Of a stretch of DNA of 64,000 nt, positions 44,069-53,020 are shown piece after piece. The notes below the pieces were generated by a model, which was not told the origin of the DNA, made no database searches, and saw only the letters and a list, made by a program, of their open reading frames with translations. Origin of the DNA: Nostoc edaphicum CCNP1411 (GTDB taxonomy: Bacteria; Cyanobacteriota; Cyanobacteriia; Cyanobacteriales; Nostocaceae). Location of the stretch: NCBI RefSeq assembly GCF_014023275.1, contig NZ_CP054698.1, forward strand, positions 3,782,001 through 3,846,000, given 5' to 3'. The number at the start of each line of letters is the position of its first letter. Position 1 is the first letter of the stretch. A program made the position numbers and the translations under genes.

Positions 44069-47000
44069 TGAACGAATTTGATGATGATTTACCGGAAGAA
44101 GTACCAGATTTTGATTCAGCAAAAGATGAAGATGATGAATCGCCTGTCAAACGCGAACTTCTCACTATTCGGTTATTTAAAGAAGCTGTAAAAAAGGCAA
44201 AAGGAAATGAAGGCGATCGCATCCTAGAAAAGTTTGCAGATTATGTCTTACCTAATTTAATTCGGCAGTTAGCAGGCGCAACCGCTAAAGGCGGTAAATT
44301 CTTTGAAGTCACGATAGAAATTATAAATGCTAAACGCGCAGCCGCAGGTAAAAATCCTGTTCGTAGAGACAACGCTGGCGACCAATCTGTACTTGCTCAC
44401 TTACTCAATGGTCTATTTCCCAGCTATCGAATTTTGAAGAAGTTACAAGCAGAAGGAATAGGCACAAACCCAGTTAAGCGTAATTGTGAAGATTTGCAAT
44501 CATCTGTATTTATTGTTTCCTACTTGTTGCATGACTATGAAAAATTCCCTGACTATCGAGATTGGTTAGAACAAAATTTTATCATTCGCAATTGGGAAGA
44601 AGAACCACCAAAAAAAGAAGATGCTCCGAATTTGGGACGTGAGTACATTACCAAAAAGATTTTAGATTTTGGCTTATATCACTTACTAGGCGAACAATGG
44701 GAAGAACTTATTGATGACATCATTGAGATTAGCAGCAATGCAGGCGTTAAAAATGATTCGGATTTAGGTTTAAGTACTCGTGGCTTAAAACCTTTAGATG
44801 ATGAAAGACTAGATAGCAGAATTAGACAGGTTTTGATTGACTTAGTTTCACTATCTGATTTATTTGCTTCAGTCATTAAACATCCGAGAGATGTAGAAAA
44901 TGGCCGTTTACCTACATTGCTTGCAAGATTAAGCAATCATCAATTACAACTTACCTATCATTCCCTTTCAGAAAATCGTGGAATTCTCACAAATATTTTC
45001 AATAATGCTTTAATTGCAGAACATCCTGAAGATTTTTATACACCCTTACTCTATCTACCTGATGGTGTTGTTTATTTAGCTACTGTTGATGCTCCTCCGA
45101 TTACAACTGATGAAATTCCTGAACAAGTTATTGCCAAAATAAAGTACTTGTGTGCAGAGAAACTAAAGGAAAGACAGACAGGTTTTAATCGTGGTGGTAA
45201 GGGATTAAAATTTGCAGATTATTACTGGTTATTTTTTGATGTAGTTGAATTAATGGAAGTTAGTATTAATGCTACTTCTCGACTACTTCCAGACTCAAAA
45301 CCTGCTTCTGCTGATAAGCGAGGCGAAAGCTTGCTAAATTATCAAGCGCAAGGCGAGCTATCAGCACACTTAAATTTACAAATTGCTAATGAAATCCGCA
45401 TTGATCGCTTGGCAGAATTTGGTGATGTTTTGTGTCGAGGAATTTGGGGTAGTTGGTGCGAAAAAGTTAATGATTGGCAGAAACAACTAGCAAAAAATCA
45501 GAGAAAAAGTATTCCTGATTTAGATTTGACACAAAAGCTAGCTGAATATTTGGAATTATCAGCAGAAATTCCAGCCATCAGAGAAATTCAATCTTTGAAA
45601 AAAACAGGTGGTGTACCTCTTGATTGGTATTACCTAGCAGCGCAATACTTTCGTAATCATTCAGGATTAAGCTTTGCTCAAATTCTGGAAGTTATGAAAG
45701 GGATGGTGAATCATGTTGCTGCTTTTATTAGACCAATTTTAGCAGAGTTTCAGGATATGCCCGATGGCTGGGATGACTTAAAAACTTATGTCAATCAAGT
45801 TATTTCTTTACCAACAGGCGCAGTTATAGAACCAAACCCAGACTCATTTTTAGTTGAACTTAAACGCTATAATGCCGCCAAAATTACGGGTAGAGGACGA
45901 GAAAATGTTTGTGCGATTTCTAGTTCTTCATATACTGTAACTGAACAGATGGAATCAGCGACTTTATTTGCTCCTCAAGTCTACAGTAATCGTCAGATTT
46001 TATTTAATGCTCAAGCTGCTAAACGGCAAATTTGCTCAATTTGGTCAATTGAAATTATGTTGAGACAAATTTTGATGAACCAAACAAATGCCGTAGGAGC
46101 AGATTTTGAAGGACGCAAATATCGCTATCTTTACCTTTATCCAACTTACTTTTTTACCCCAGAAACCAATAAATTTTTGCAAAAGGCTTACAATCAATTT
46201 TCCCGAACTCGGTTTGATGCCGAAATGCGTAAGCATTTTATCGCAGAAAATCAAGTTGCAAAGTTTCAAATTGAAAATTACCAAAAAGTTGATTCTCTCT
46301 TGATTAAAGAAAATCTAAAACCAGAAGATGACCGCACTTTCAAAATTAGCTTTCCAGAACATGAAACTCTGACATTTTTCTTTTTAGGCTTACCGCCTGG
46401 AAGAGACGCTACAGATACAGAATCTTGGGTAACACCAGCTTGGTTAGCATTAGCATTACCGCTTATTCTCGATGTGAAAGTCGTAGCATCAGAATCACCT
46501 GTACCACCTTTTATTAGTGGTGCTGATTTTGAACAAACAGTTTTAATTGATGGAGAACATCAAGCGATTCGTTCTTTGATTCAAAAAGATAACTATCGTT
46601 TAGATAGCATTCTACCTCGTAGTTCAAAAAAGCGTGAATTTTCTCCCCTCAATACTCTTACTGCTGCTTACTCTATTCACTTGGAAGTTAACCGTAAAAA
46701 GGATGGCGATCCAGATTGGGGAAAATTAGCAGATTTGGCACGGGATTTAGAAACCAGTCCTCTCTATGTCTTCCATTACCTTAATAAATGGTTGCGAAAA
46801 CAAGACAAAATTGATTCTGTACCTATGGCGAAAGTTCGCCTATACTTGGATTTTTATCACTATTTTGAACCAGAAGGAAAAGCTGTGAATCAACTGCGTA
46901 AGTTAACAGAACTCTACCGTCGTTTTTATCGTTCCAAAAGTCAATATGCTAAAGCTAATGCAATTCTCAAACCAATTGATGAAGCTGCTGATGTAATTTT

Positions 47001-47382
47001 GAAAATTGATAAATCTATGGCTAGTGATACTGAATCTTTAATAGATGTGGTAGCGGCTCGTCTAGCCAAGCTGATGAACAATGTGCGACGGAGAGCGGCT
47101 GAAGGAAAACCAACATTAACTCTAGTTGATGGTAAGTGGAAACCTGCCTTAACTTCCGAAGAAGAACGTCAAGCAGTTTATGAGTTTTCTAAGTATTTTG
47201 TAAAAGAAATATTTGAGGGAAGCTTTAAAAGCGATCGCGCACGTTTAGCAGGTACTCAACTTAATTTAATTAGAGATACTTGTGAATACCTTTATCGCCT
47301 AGCAGATGACGAGGAACGCAAGGCACGTCCGCAAGATGAGCCTGATGATATTCCTGAATTAGAACTTGAAGCATCAGTCTAA
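44068..47382 (+). CDS. cas10d: Type I-D large subunit Cas10d (Csc3) with HD nuclease
   Basis: A 1104-residue large subunit of the type I-D effector. The N-terminal HD nuclease contains the motif SYLLHDYEKFPD with the His-Asp pair at 155-156, preceded by QSVLAHLLNGLFPSY. The middle is a degenerate Cas10 palm without a GGDD motif, and the C-terminus is helical. In type I-D this fused nuclease replaces the Cas3 HD domain and cleaves DNA. The start ATG overlaps the TA-pair stop. csc2 follows after 44 bp. Confidence 0.95.
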   Translation: MNEFDDDLPEEVPDFDSAKDEDDESPVKRELLTIRLFKEAVKKAKGNEGDRILEKFADYVLPNLIRQLAGATAKGGKFFEVTIEIINAKRAAAGKNPVRRDNAGDQSVLAHLLNGLFPSYRILKKLQAEGIGTNPVKRNCEDLQSSVFIVSYLLHDYEKFPDYRDWLEQNFIIRNWEEEPPKKEDAPNLGREYITKKILDFGLYHLLGEQWEELIDDIIEISSNAGVKNDSDLGLSTRGLKPLDDERLDSRIRQVLIDLVSLSDLFASVIKHPRDVENGRLPTLLARLSNHQLQLTYHSLSENRGILTNIFNNALIAEHPEDFYTPLLYLPDGVVYLATVDAPPITTDEIPEQVIAKIKYLCAEKLKERQTGFNRGGKGLKFADYYWLFFDVVELMEVSINATSRLLPDSKPASADKRGESLLNYQAQGELSAHLNLQIANEIRIDRLAEFGDVLCRGIWGSWCEKVNDWQKQLAKNQRKSIPDLDLTQKLAEYLELSAEIPAIREIQSLKKTGGVPLDWYYLAAQYFRNHSGLSFAQILEVMKGMVNHVAAFIRPILAEFQDMPDGWDDLKTYVNQVISLPTGAVIEPNPDSFLVELKRYNAAKITGRGRENVCAISSSSYTVTEQMESATLFAPQVYSNRQILFNAQAAKRQICSIWSIEIMLRQILMNQTNAVGADFEGRKYRYLYLYPTYFFTPETNKFLQKAYNQFSRTRFDAEMRKHFIAENQVAKFQIENYQKVDSLLIKENLKPEDDRTFKISFPEHETLTFFFLGLPPGRDATDTESWVTPAWLALALPLILDVKVVASESPVPPFISGADFEQTVLIDGEHQAIRSLIQKDNYRLDSILPRSSKKREFSPLNTLTAAYSIHLEVNRKKDGDPDWGKLADLARDLETSPLYVFHYLNKWLRKQDKIDSVPMAKVRLYLDFYHYFEPEGKAVNQLRKLTELYRRFYRSKSQYAKANAILKPIDEAADVILKIDKSMASDTESLIDVVAARLAKLMNNVRRRAAEGKPTLTLVDGKWKPALTSEEERQAVYEFSKYFVKEIFEGSFKSDRARLAGTQLNLIRDTCEYLYRLADDEERKARPQDEPDDIPELELEASV

Positions 47383-47426
47383 TTTATTCTTTTTTTTTCA
47401 ACTAACTAAATCGGAGCAATCAAATC

Positions 47427-48461
47427 ATGAAATTCTTGAAAACACTCGATTCTAAATTTTTCCACGATGTAATTCCTGCTAAACCAATGGGAAAATATGT
47501 TCATTTCATTACTATTCGCGTTACAGAATCTTATCCTTTATTCCAGACAGATGGTGAACTCAATAAAGCAAGAGTACGTGCTGGAATTGAAAACAAAGAA
47601 CCTATTAGTCGCTTGGCAATGTTTAAGCGCAAGCAGTCAACACCAGAACGTTTAACAGGTAGAGAATTATTACGTAACTACAAAATTGGTGACTCGGAAA
47701 AATGTGACTACAACGTAGATTTCAGCAAAACTACTCCTGATTGTATTCTCTATGGTTTTGCTATTGGTGATTCCGGTTCTGAAAAGTCGAAAGTAGTTGT
47801 AGACACAGCGTACTCTATTACACCCTTTGATGATTCTCACCTTAACTTTACCCTCAATGCACCTTTTGAAAATGGGACAATGAGCCGTCAAGGTGAAGTA
47901 ACCAGCCGTATTAATAGTCAAGACCATATCTTACCTCAAGTCTTTTTCCCCAGTATTGTCACGCTGAAAGATCCCACTGAAGCTGGATTTCTTTATGTTT
48001 TCAATAATATTCTCAGAACACGCCATTACGGAGCGCAGACTACCCGCACTGGTAGAGTGCGTAATGAATTAGTTGGAGTCATTTTTGCTGATGGTGAGAT
48101 TGTTAGTAATCTTCTCTGGACTCAAAAGATATATGACGTAATGAGCAATGCAACTCCCAAGCAAATTAATCCTCCTGATCCGCTCAATGAAGACGAGGTT
48201 TTAGAGGCGGCTACACAAGCAATTACTGCTCTAATGTCTCAAGAGTGCATTTCTCATACTGATTTTGTTGGTGCATCCTTCACACAACTTTTGAGTGAAG
48301 TTAAGTCTATCACCAGTAATGAAACTCGATTGCAAGAAATGTTGACTCAAGCAAACGATGAATCATCTATTTATGCTCAAACATGGGTTCTTAAATCAGG
48401 TAAGAAAGACCCTAAGAAAGATACCAAGGTTAATAAGAAAGCTGCTGCTGTCACGGAGTAA
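47427..48461 (+). CDS. csc2: Type I-D backbone subunit Csc2 (Cas7)
   Basis: The 344-residue protein forms the crRNA-coating backbone of the type I-D complex. Visible family features are the start MKFLKTLDSKFFHDVIPAKP, the segment RLAMFKRKQSTPERLTGREL and the glycine-rich LRTRHYGAQTTRTGRVRNEL, expected for RAMP-like RNA-binding loops. The tail SGKKDPKKDTKVNKKAAAV is lysine-rich. It ends 6 bp before csc1, so the two are one transcription unit. Confidence 0.95.
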   Translation: MKFLKTLDSKFFHDVIPAKPMGKYVHFITIRVTESYPLFQTDGELNKARVRAGIENKEPISRLAMFKRKQSTPERLTGRELLRNYKIGDSEKCDYNVDFSKTTPDCILYGFAIGDSGSEKSKVVVDTAYSITPFDDSHLNFTLNAPFENGTMSRQGEVTSRINSQDHILPQVFFPSIVTLKDPTEAGFLYVFNNILRTRHYGAQTTRTGRVRNELVGVIFADGEIVSNLLWTQKIYDVMSNATPKQINPPDPLNEDEVLEAATQAITALMSQECISHTDFVGASFTQLLSEVKSITSNETRLQEMLTQANDESSIYAQTWVLKSGKKDPKKDTKVNKKAAAVTE

Positions 48462-48466
48462 GCAAG

Positions 48467-49174
48467 ATGGTTTCAATTTATCGTTGTCAAATAGAACTTC
48501 ATGACAGCCTCTATTACGCAACTCGTGAAATCGGGCGATTGTATGAAACAGAGCCAATAATTCACAATTACGCTCTTTGTTATGCGCTGGGTTTAGTTGA
48601 TAGCCAAATCTACTCTACTATCGTTGCGGAAGAACATTCATATCGTTATTTTTGCCCCGAACAAGTGCCTAAATATGAGGAGCATCTAACGCCACTCAAT
48701 CAACAAGGAATTTACGTAACTCCGGCGCGATCGCTCAATCATTATTCTATCCTCAACACCTGGAAGTATGCTAACAACAACTACCACGTTGAAATGGAGA
48801 AAACACAGAAAAATATTCCTAGTTTTGGCAGAGCAAAAGAAATAGCAGAAGAAAGTAGATTTGAGTTTTTTGTCATTTCGCAAAAAGAACTCAAATTACC
48901 AAAATGGATTCGCTTGGGTAAATGGATGAGCAAGGCTGAAGTGACGGTTGAACAATTACCAAAACATAAAATTTCTGAAGGTATATTCACTTGTACACAT
49001 CCATTAAATCCTTTAGATGTAATGTTCACTAATCAAGTGATTAGCTATGATGTTGTGAATATGCCTCCAGTTAGTTTAATTCAAAATGTCCAAATGCGAG
49101 GTCAATACTATCAATTTGACGGGATTCCAAACTTAAAAATTCCAGTTCGGATAGAATATCGTTTTCGGAGTTAA
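48467..49174 (+). CDS. csc1: Type I-D subunit Csc1 (Cas5)
   Basis: The 235-residue RAMP protein with VSIYRCQIELHDSLYYATRE at its start binds the 5' handle of the crRNA in type I-D. The region IHNYALCYALGLVDSQIYST and the C-terminal IPVRIEYRFRS match the Csc1 fold. Its stop TAA is directly followed by the stop of a short antisense frame. Confidence 0.93.
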   Translation: MVSIYRCQIELHDSLYYATREIGRLYETEPIIHNYALCYALGLVDSQIYSTIVAEEHSYRYFCPEQVPKYEEHLTPLNQQGIYVTPARSLNHYSILNTWKYANNNYHVEMEKTQKNIPSFGRAKEIAEESRFEFFVISQKELKLPKWIRLGKWMSKAEVTVEQLPKHKISEGIFTCTHPLNPLDVMFTNQVISYDVVNMPPVSLIQNVQMRGQYYQFDGIPNLKIPVRIEYRFRS

Positions 49175-49297
49175 TCACTTCCCAAAACCTTTACCACGTT
49201 TTTTATTTTTCGCAGGTTCTAGCGTCCAGTCACAAATTACGTTACAATTTTTAGCCCCTGTTAGTTCTGTACGCTCCTCACACTCATCGTGAAACAC
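49175..49297 (-). CDS. Short antisense ORF with three cysteines (uncertain gene)
   Basis: A 40-codon frame starting GTG 49297: VFHDECEERTELTGAK, then NCNVICDWTLEPAKN and a basic end KKRGKGFGK. It fills the 115-bp gap between csc1 and the oxygenase and overlaps the oxygenase start. Cysteine spacing and basic tail look protein-like rather than random, but I cannot name the family and no RBS is clear. Confidence 0.35.
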   Translation of the reverse strand: MFHDECEERTELTGAKNCNVICDWTLEPAKNKKRGKGFGK

Positions 49298-49909
49298 TAT
49301 CAACAACAAACCAACGCCTTCCCCAGCGATTACCTAAACAACTTGTGGGGAGAAATCCAAGCTTGTCCTTATTTTGCTATCAACAACCTCAACCGCGATT
49401 TTGTCGCCACTAAAGGATTTTCTGTAGTATTTCAGCGTTCTGGATTAGCAAAAGTAGAACAGCAGTTTCCCTACTTCAAACCTTACCTAGATTTGGCTCT
49501 CCAACCGAGTTGTAATGCTTTTTACCTCAATCCTTTACAACTCAAGGAAGGCTCCCGCGTCGATCCGCATATCGATCGCTCTTTACGTTCCTACTCCAAA
49601 ACCATTGAACCACCTGCGGTTGTTAGTGTTCTCTATGTGCGCGTACCAGCAGATATGGAAGGGGGAGAACTGGTATTGCGATCGCACAAACGCCAACTTG
49701 GGCAAATTAAGCCCCAATTCAATACTTTAGTTTATTTTCAAGGTGATTTAACCCATTCGGTTAACGCTGTCAAAACCCCAGGAAATCGCCTAAGTCTCGT
49801 TTGTGAACAGTATAGTTTGAGTGATGCTGAACTCCAGGAAATCCCTGAGTTTACTGTAGAGTCAAGAATCACTCAGTCTACAACCAAAAAGAGAAAGTAT
49901 GCCTCATAG
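49289..49909 (+). CDS. 2OG-Fe(II) oxygenase-like protein in the cas operon
   Basis: A 206-residue protein from GTG 49289. The double-stranded beta-helix iron site is visible: PHIDRS (His94-x-Asp96), the distal histidine in GDLTHSVNAV (His156), and the 2-oxoglutarate-binding arginine in GNRLSLV (Arg167). It therefore looks like a PKHD/prolyl-4-hydroxylase-type dioxygenase. Its last 11 bases overlap the cas6 start, so it is co-translated with cas6. It is not a core type I-D gene; its substrate is unknown. A TACAAT at 49243-49248 could be an internal -10. Confidence 0.8.
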   Translation: MKHYQQQTNAFPSDYLNNLWGEIQACPYFAINNLNRDFVATKGFSVVFQRSGLAKVEQQFPYFKPYLDLALQPSCNAFYLNPLQLKEGSRVDPHIDRSLRSYSKTIEPPAVVSVLYVRVPADMEGGELVLRSHKRQLGQIKPQFNTLVYFQGDLTHSVNAVKTPGNRLSLVCEQYSLSDAELQEIPEFTVESRITQSTTKKRKYAS

Positions 49910-50789
49910 TTTAGTGTTGAATTTGCTACCTCAATCCCCTATTCCACCACAGTATCTTACAGGTAGACATCTCCACGCCCTATTTTTAACCCTCGTTAGT
50001 TCTGTAGATACCACATTGGGCGATCGCTTGCACGATTCCACCGCAGATAAAGCTTTCACCCTTTCCCCTCTACAAATAAGGGGAGAGGGGATAGGGGATA
50101 GGGAACAGGATCGGGGTAAATATAAATCTAAAATTTCTACTAGCAGTAGTTTGCAGTACTCACATCAACAACCCATTCCCGCCGGAACTCCTTGTTGGTG
50201 GCGCATCTCTTTATTAGATGACACTCTATTTGGCAAACTTACCCAACTCTGGCTAAATCTTAATCCCAATCGCCCTTGGCATCTTGGCCCGGCTGACTTG
50301 TATATTACCAGCATTCAAGGCACACCCCAATCTATTCAACCTTGGGCAAATGCTAGTACTTATGCTCAATTATACGAAGAAGCTAGCGATGTCTGCGACG
50401 GGCTACGCCTACGCAATCCTTCCATTAATCTTACCTTTTCCACGCCTACTGCCTTCCGTCAAGGACAGTATGATAGTACCCTTCCTACCAGAGAATCTGT
50501 TTTCAATTCCCTACTTTCGCGGTGGAATAAATACAGTGGTATAGAATTTTCTCAGATTGCGATCGAGTCAATATTTCCCTCATTTGTCAATATTCACACA
50601 GAAATATTAGCCGACTCTCGCAGCAAATTTATTGGCATCATTGGCGAAGTTAACTACAAGATTTTGGGAGAAATTAAACCCATACAAATTAAGCAAATTA
50701 ACGCTTTAGCTGACTTTGCTTTGTATGCAGGAATTGGTCGCAAAACAACAATGGGTATGGGGATGACACGGCGGCTGTATTCTCCATAA
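49899..50789 (+). CDS. cas6: CRISPR RNA endonuclease Cas6
   Basis: A 296-residue RAMP endonuclease that processes pre-crRNA. The N-terminal LNLLPQSPIPPQYLTGRHLH contains the likely catalytic histidine region, and the C-terminal glycine-rich loop GIGRKTTMGMGMTRRL is characteristic. Two stretches do not fit the family. Residues about 49-75 (FTLSPLQIRGEGIGDREQ) come from a low-complexity purine/pyrimidine repeat. Residues about 163-170 (DVCDGLRLR) come from the dispersed repeat GATGTCTGCGACGGGCTACG at about 50391-50417. The start overlaps the oxygenase gene. Confidence 0.92.
   Translation: MPHSLVLNLLPQSPIPPQYLTGRHLHALFLTLVSSVDTTLGDRLHDSTADKAFTLSPLQIRGEGIGDREQDRGKYKSKISTSSSLQYSHQQPIPAGTPCWWRISLLDDTLFGKLTQLWLNLNPNRPWHLGPADLYITSIQGTPQSIQPWANASTYAQLYEEASDVCDGLRLRNPSINLTFSTPTAFRQGQYDSTLPTRESVFNSLLSRWNKYSGIEFSQIAIESIFPSFVNIHTEILADSRSKFIGIIGEVNYKILGEIKPIQIKQINALADFALYAGIGRKTTMGMGMTRRLYSP
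50391..50417. repeat. Small dispersed repeat inside cas6
   Basis: GATGTCTGCGACGGGCTACG followed by CCTACGC matches the copy at 12302-12326 and the variant at 6482. It is in frame in cas6, adding about nine residues. Confidence 0.85.
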
Positions 50790-50819
50790 TTTCAATAATC
50801 ATTTAAAACCACATAATTT

Positions 50820-51413
50820 ATGAATCAAACTGAATATATTTCCATTGCGGCATTGAATCAATATGCCTATTGTCCGCATCGCTGTTGGAGGATGTTTTGT
50901 GCGGGGGAATTTACGGATAATCAATACACAATTGAAGGCACAACTTTACACGATCGCGTCCACACGACAAGCGATGTACAGCGAGGAGAAACTTGGCAAG
51001 TTCGAGCAATCTGGCTGAAGTCTGAGCAATACAAACTCATCGGTAAATCTGATTTAATTGAAGCAGAAGATGGTCAAATTTATCCAGTAGAATATAAACG
51101 AGGGCGCAAAGGCGAATGGGATAACGATGAGTTGCAAGTTTGCGCCCAAGCCTTATGTTTAGAAGAGATGACAGGACAACCAGTTAACACTGGATATATC
51201 TATTATGCCCACTCCCATCAACGGCAATTAGTAGAGATTAATGCAGAGTTACGGCAAAGTGCGATCGCTACTATTGAATCTGTCACAAATCTCCTAGAAA
51301 CAGGAGCAATGCCAAAACCAGTTTACAGCAAACGCTGCCAAGGATGCAGTCTTTATTCGCAATGTTTGCCCAAAGCAACCGATAAAGTCAAAAGTTACCA
51401 AGAAGTAAATTAA
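50820..51413 (+). CDS. cas4: Adaptation nuclease Cas4
   Basis: A 197-residue PD-(D/E)XK nuclease with an iron-sulfur cluster. The N-terminal cysteine is in YCPHRCWRMFC. The catalytic segment is LIGKSDLIEAEDG and PVEYKRGRKG, with QVCAQALCLEEM as the following helix. The C-terminal cysteines are in YSKRCQGCSLYSQCLP. Cas4 trims prespacers and helps choose the PAM end. It is 30 bp after cas6. Confidence 0.95.
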   Translation: MNQTEYISIAALNQYAYCPHRCWRMFCAGEFTDNQYTIEGTTLHDRVHTTSDVQRGETWQVRAIWLKSEQYKLIGKSDLIEAEDGQIYPVEYKRGRKGEWDNDELQVCAQALCLEEMTGQPVNTGYIYYAHSHQRQLVEINAELRQSAIATIESVTNLLETGAMPKPVYSKRCQGCSLYSQCLPKATDKVKSYQEVN

Positions 51414-51438
51414 ATCATACCCCAAAACCATCATGTAG

Positions 51439-51458
51439 AGACGCGATGAATCGCGTCT
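51439..51458. repeat. Dispersed palindrome AGACGCGAT-ga-ATCGCGTCT
   Basis: A perfect 9-bp palindrome with a 2-nt spacer, between cas4 and cas1. Related versions occur at about 55243-55267, 63689-63708 and 63835-63858. Confidence 0.85.
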
Positions 51459-51562
51459 TGAAAAAACAATTATCTACACCAACAACCCTTGCTAACCCGT
51501 ATTTAATTATACCCGACAAATCTATTCACTCAAGCCCCAATTATTACTAGGAATCATCAAAA

Positions 51563-52567
51563 ATGGGAACACTTTACGTGACACAAACCGATGCTTTTAT
51601 CGGTAAAGTTGACGAACGTCTCACCGTCAAAGCTGAACAAAAAACAATCATGGATATCCCTTTAATTAAAATAGAGGGAATTGTAGTACTAGGACGGGCT
51701 ACTATTTCTCCCGCCGTTGTCAATGAACTTTTAGAACGTCACATTTGTTTAACATTTCTCACACAAAACGGACGATATTTAGGGCGTTTAGAACCAGAAG
51801 CTACTAAAAATATCTTTGTTCGTAAAGCCCAATGGCAAGCTGTGGGAGAATCAGAACCAGCAATACATTTAGTCAGAGGATTTGTGCGGGGTAAATTGAA
51901 AAATTACCGCCATAGCTTACTTCGCACTCAGCGAGAACATCCTGATACTGACCTGAATAATAACATCACTCGATTGGAAAACGCGATCGCACCAATCGAA
52001 AAAACTAGCAGTATTGATTCCCTCAGAGGCTTAGAAGGTGCGGGTAGTGCAGCTTATTTCGGTTGTTTTCAACAGCTAATCAAAACCCCAGAGTTTAAAT
52101 TTGAAGCCAGAAAACGCCGCCCACCAACCGATCCGGTTAATGCCCTGCTGAGTTTTGGGTATTCATTGCTACGTCATGATGTGCAAAGTGCTTTAAATAT
52201 TGTTGGCTTCGATCCTTATCTAGGATACTTACACGTTGAACGTTATGGTAGACCTTCCCTAGCCTTGGATTTGATGGAAGAATTTCGTCCTTTAATAGTG
52301 GATGCTGTAGTGTTGTCGCTGATTAACAAGCGATCGCTAACCCTAACTGATTTTACCACCGAACCGCTCAGTGGTGCTGTGTCTTTAACCAAAGAAGGAC
52401 TGCATACATTTCTACGCACCTACCAACAAAAGAAACTATCGAGTTTCAAACATCCAGTGATGGGAAACAAATGCACCTACCAAGAATCTTTTGAAATTCA
52501 GGCGAGATTATTAAGTAAATACCTAATGAACGAAATCGATAAATATCCCCCCCTAGTTCTCAAATAA
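51563..52567 (+). CDS. cas1: CRISPR integrase Cas1
   Basis: The 334-residue integrase has an N-terminal beta domain (TLYVTQTDAFIGKVDERLTV) and a helical catalytic domain. The catalytic domain shows LRGLEGAGSAAYFGCFQQL (Glu), GYLHVERYGRPSLALDLMEE (His and acidic residues) and the later FRPLIVDAVV. With Cas2 it inserts new spacers. A MITE-like element separates it from cas2, so the two genes are 453 bp apart instead of adjacent. Confidence 0.96.
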   Translation: MGTLYVTQTDAFIGKVDERLTVKAEQKTIMDIPLIKIEGIVVLGRATISPAVVNELLERHICLTFLTQNGRYLGRLEPEATKNIFVRKAQWQAVGESEPAIHLVRGFVRGKLKNYRHSLLRTQREHPDTDLNNNITRLENAIAPIEKTSSIDSLRGLEGAGSAAYFGCFQQLIKTPEFKFEARKRRPPTDPVNALLSFGYSLLRHDVQSALNIVGFDPYLGYLHVERYGRPSLALDLMEEFRPLIVDAVVLSLINKRSLTLTDFTTEPLSGAVSLTKEGLHTFLRTYQQKKLSSFKHPVMGNKCTYQESFEIQARLLSKYLMNEIDKYPPLVLK

Positions 52568-52628
52568 CTATGATTTACGCATTGACAGAAAATACCAAAT
52601 ATGAATTCTTTGAAAAAGCACGTCTGTC

Positions 52629-52878
52629 GTAGGGGTAAAGCACATTGCTCATTGGTGTCAACTTAACGCGAAACTTCATGTCCGCCAGGGATTATAAATC
52701 CCTGTCTCATAGCTAAAGTCCTCTGAAGAGGACTTCATAGCGCAAAAATTTTCAGTCTACTTCAGTAGACTTGAGCAATTAGTCAGGGAATTATATTCCC
52801 TGACGGGTGAACAACACCTAATCAGTACGCTATTTTTGGCTTAAGTTGACACGCATGAGCAATGTGCTTTACCCCTAC
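52629..52878. mobile_element. 250-bp foldback MITE between cas1 and cas2
   Basis: 38-bp terminal inverted repeats with two mismatches (GTAGGGGTAAAGCACATTGC then TCAT, and GTGTCAACTTAA) at 52629-52666 and 52841-52878. The interior has four further hairpins: CAGGGATT-ata-AATCCCTG (52686-52704), AAGTCCTC-tgaa-GAGGACTT (52716-52735), AGTCTAC-ttca-GTAGACT (52754-52771) and GTCAGGGAA-ttata-TTCCCTGAC (52782-52804). No transposase is encoded. Confidence 0.88.
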
Positions 52879-53020
52879 ATCTGACCATCGAAGAACGATT
52901 AATAAAAGGCTGAAACGACCCATTCTCGTATATTCATACGATGATTAAGTTGTACAGTGCGTAAGTCCTAATAACTTGTAATTTCTCCCCATTCCCCATT
53001 CCCTATTCCCTATTCCCTTC

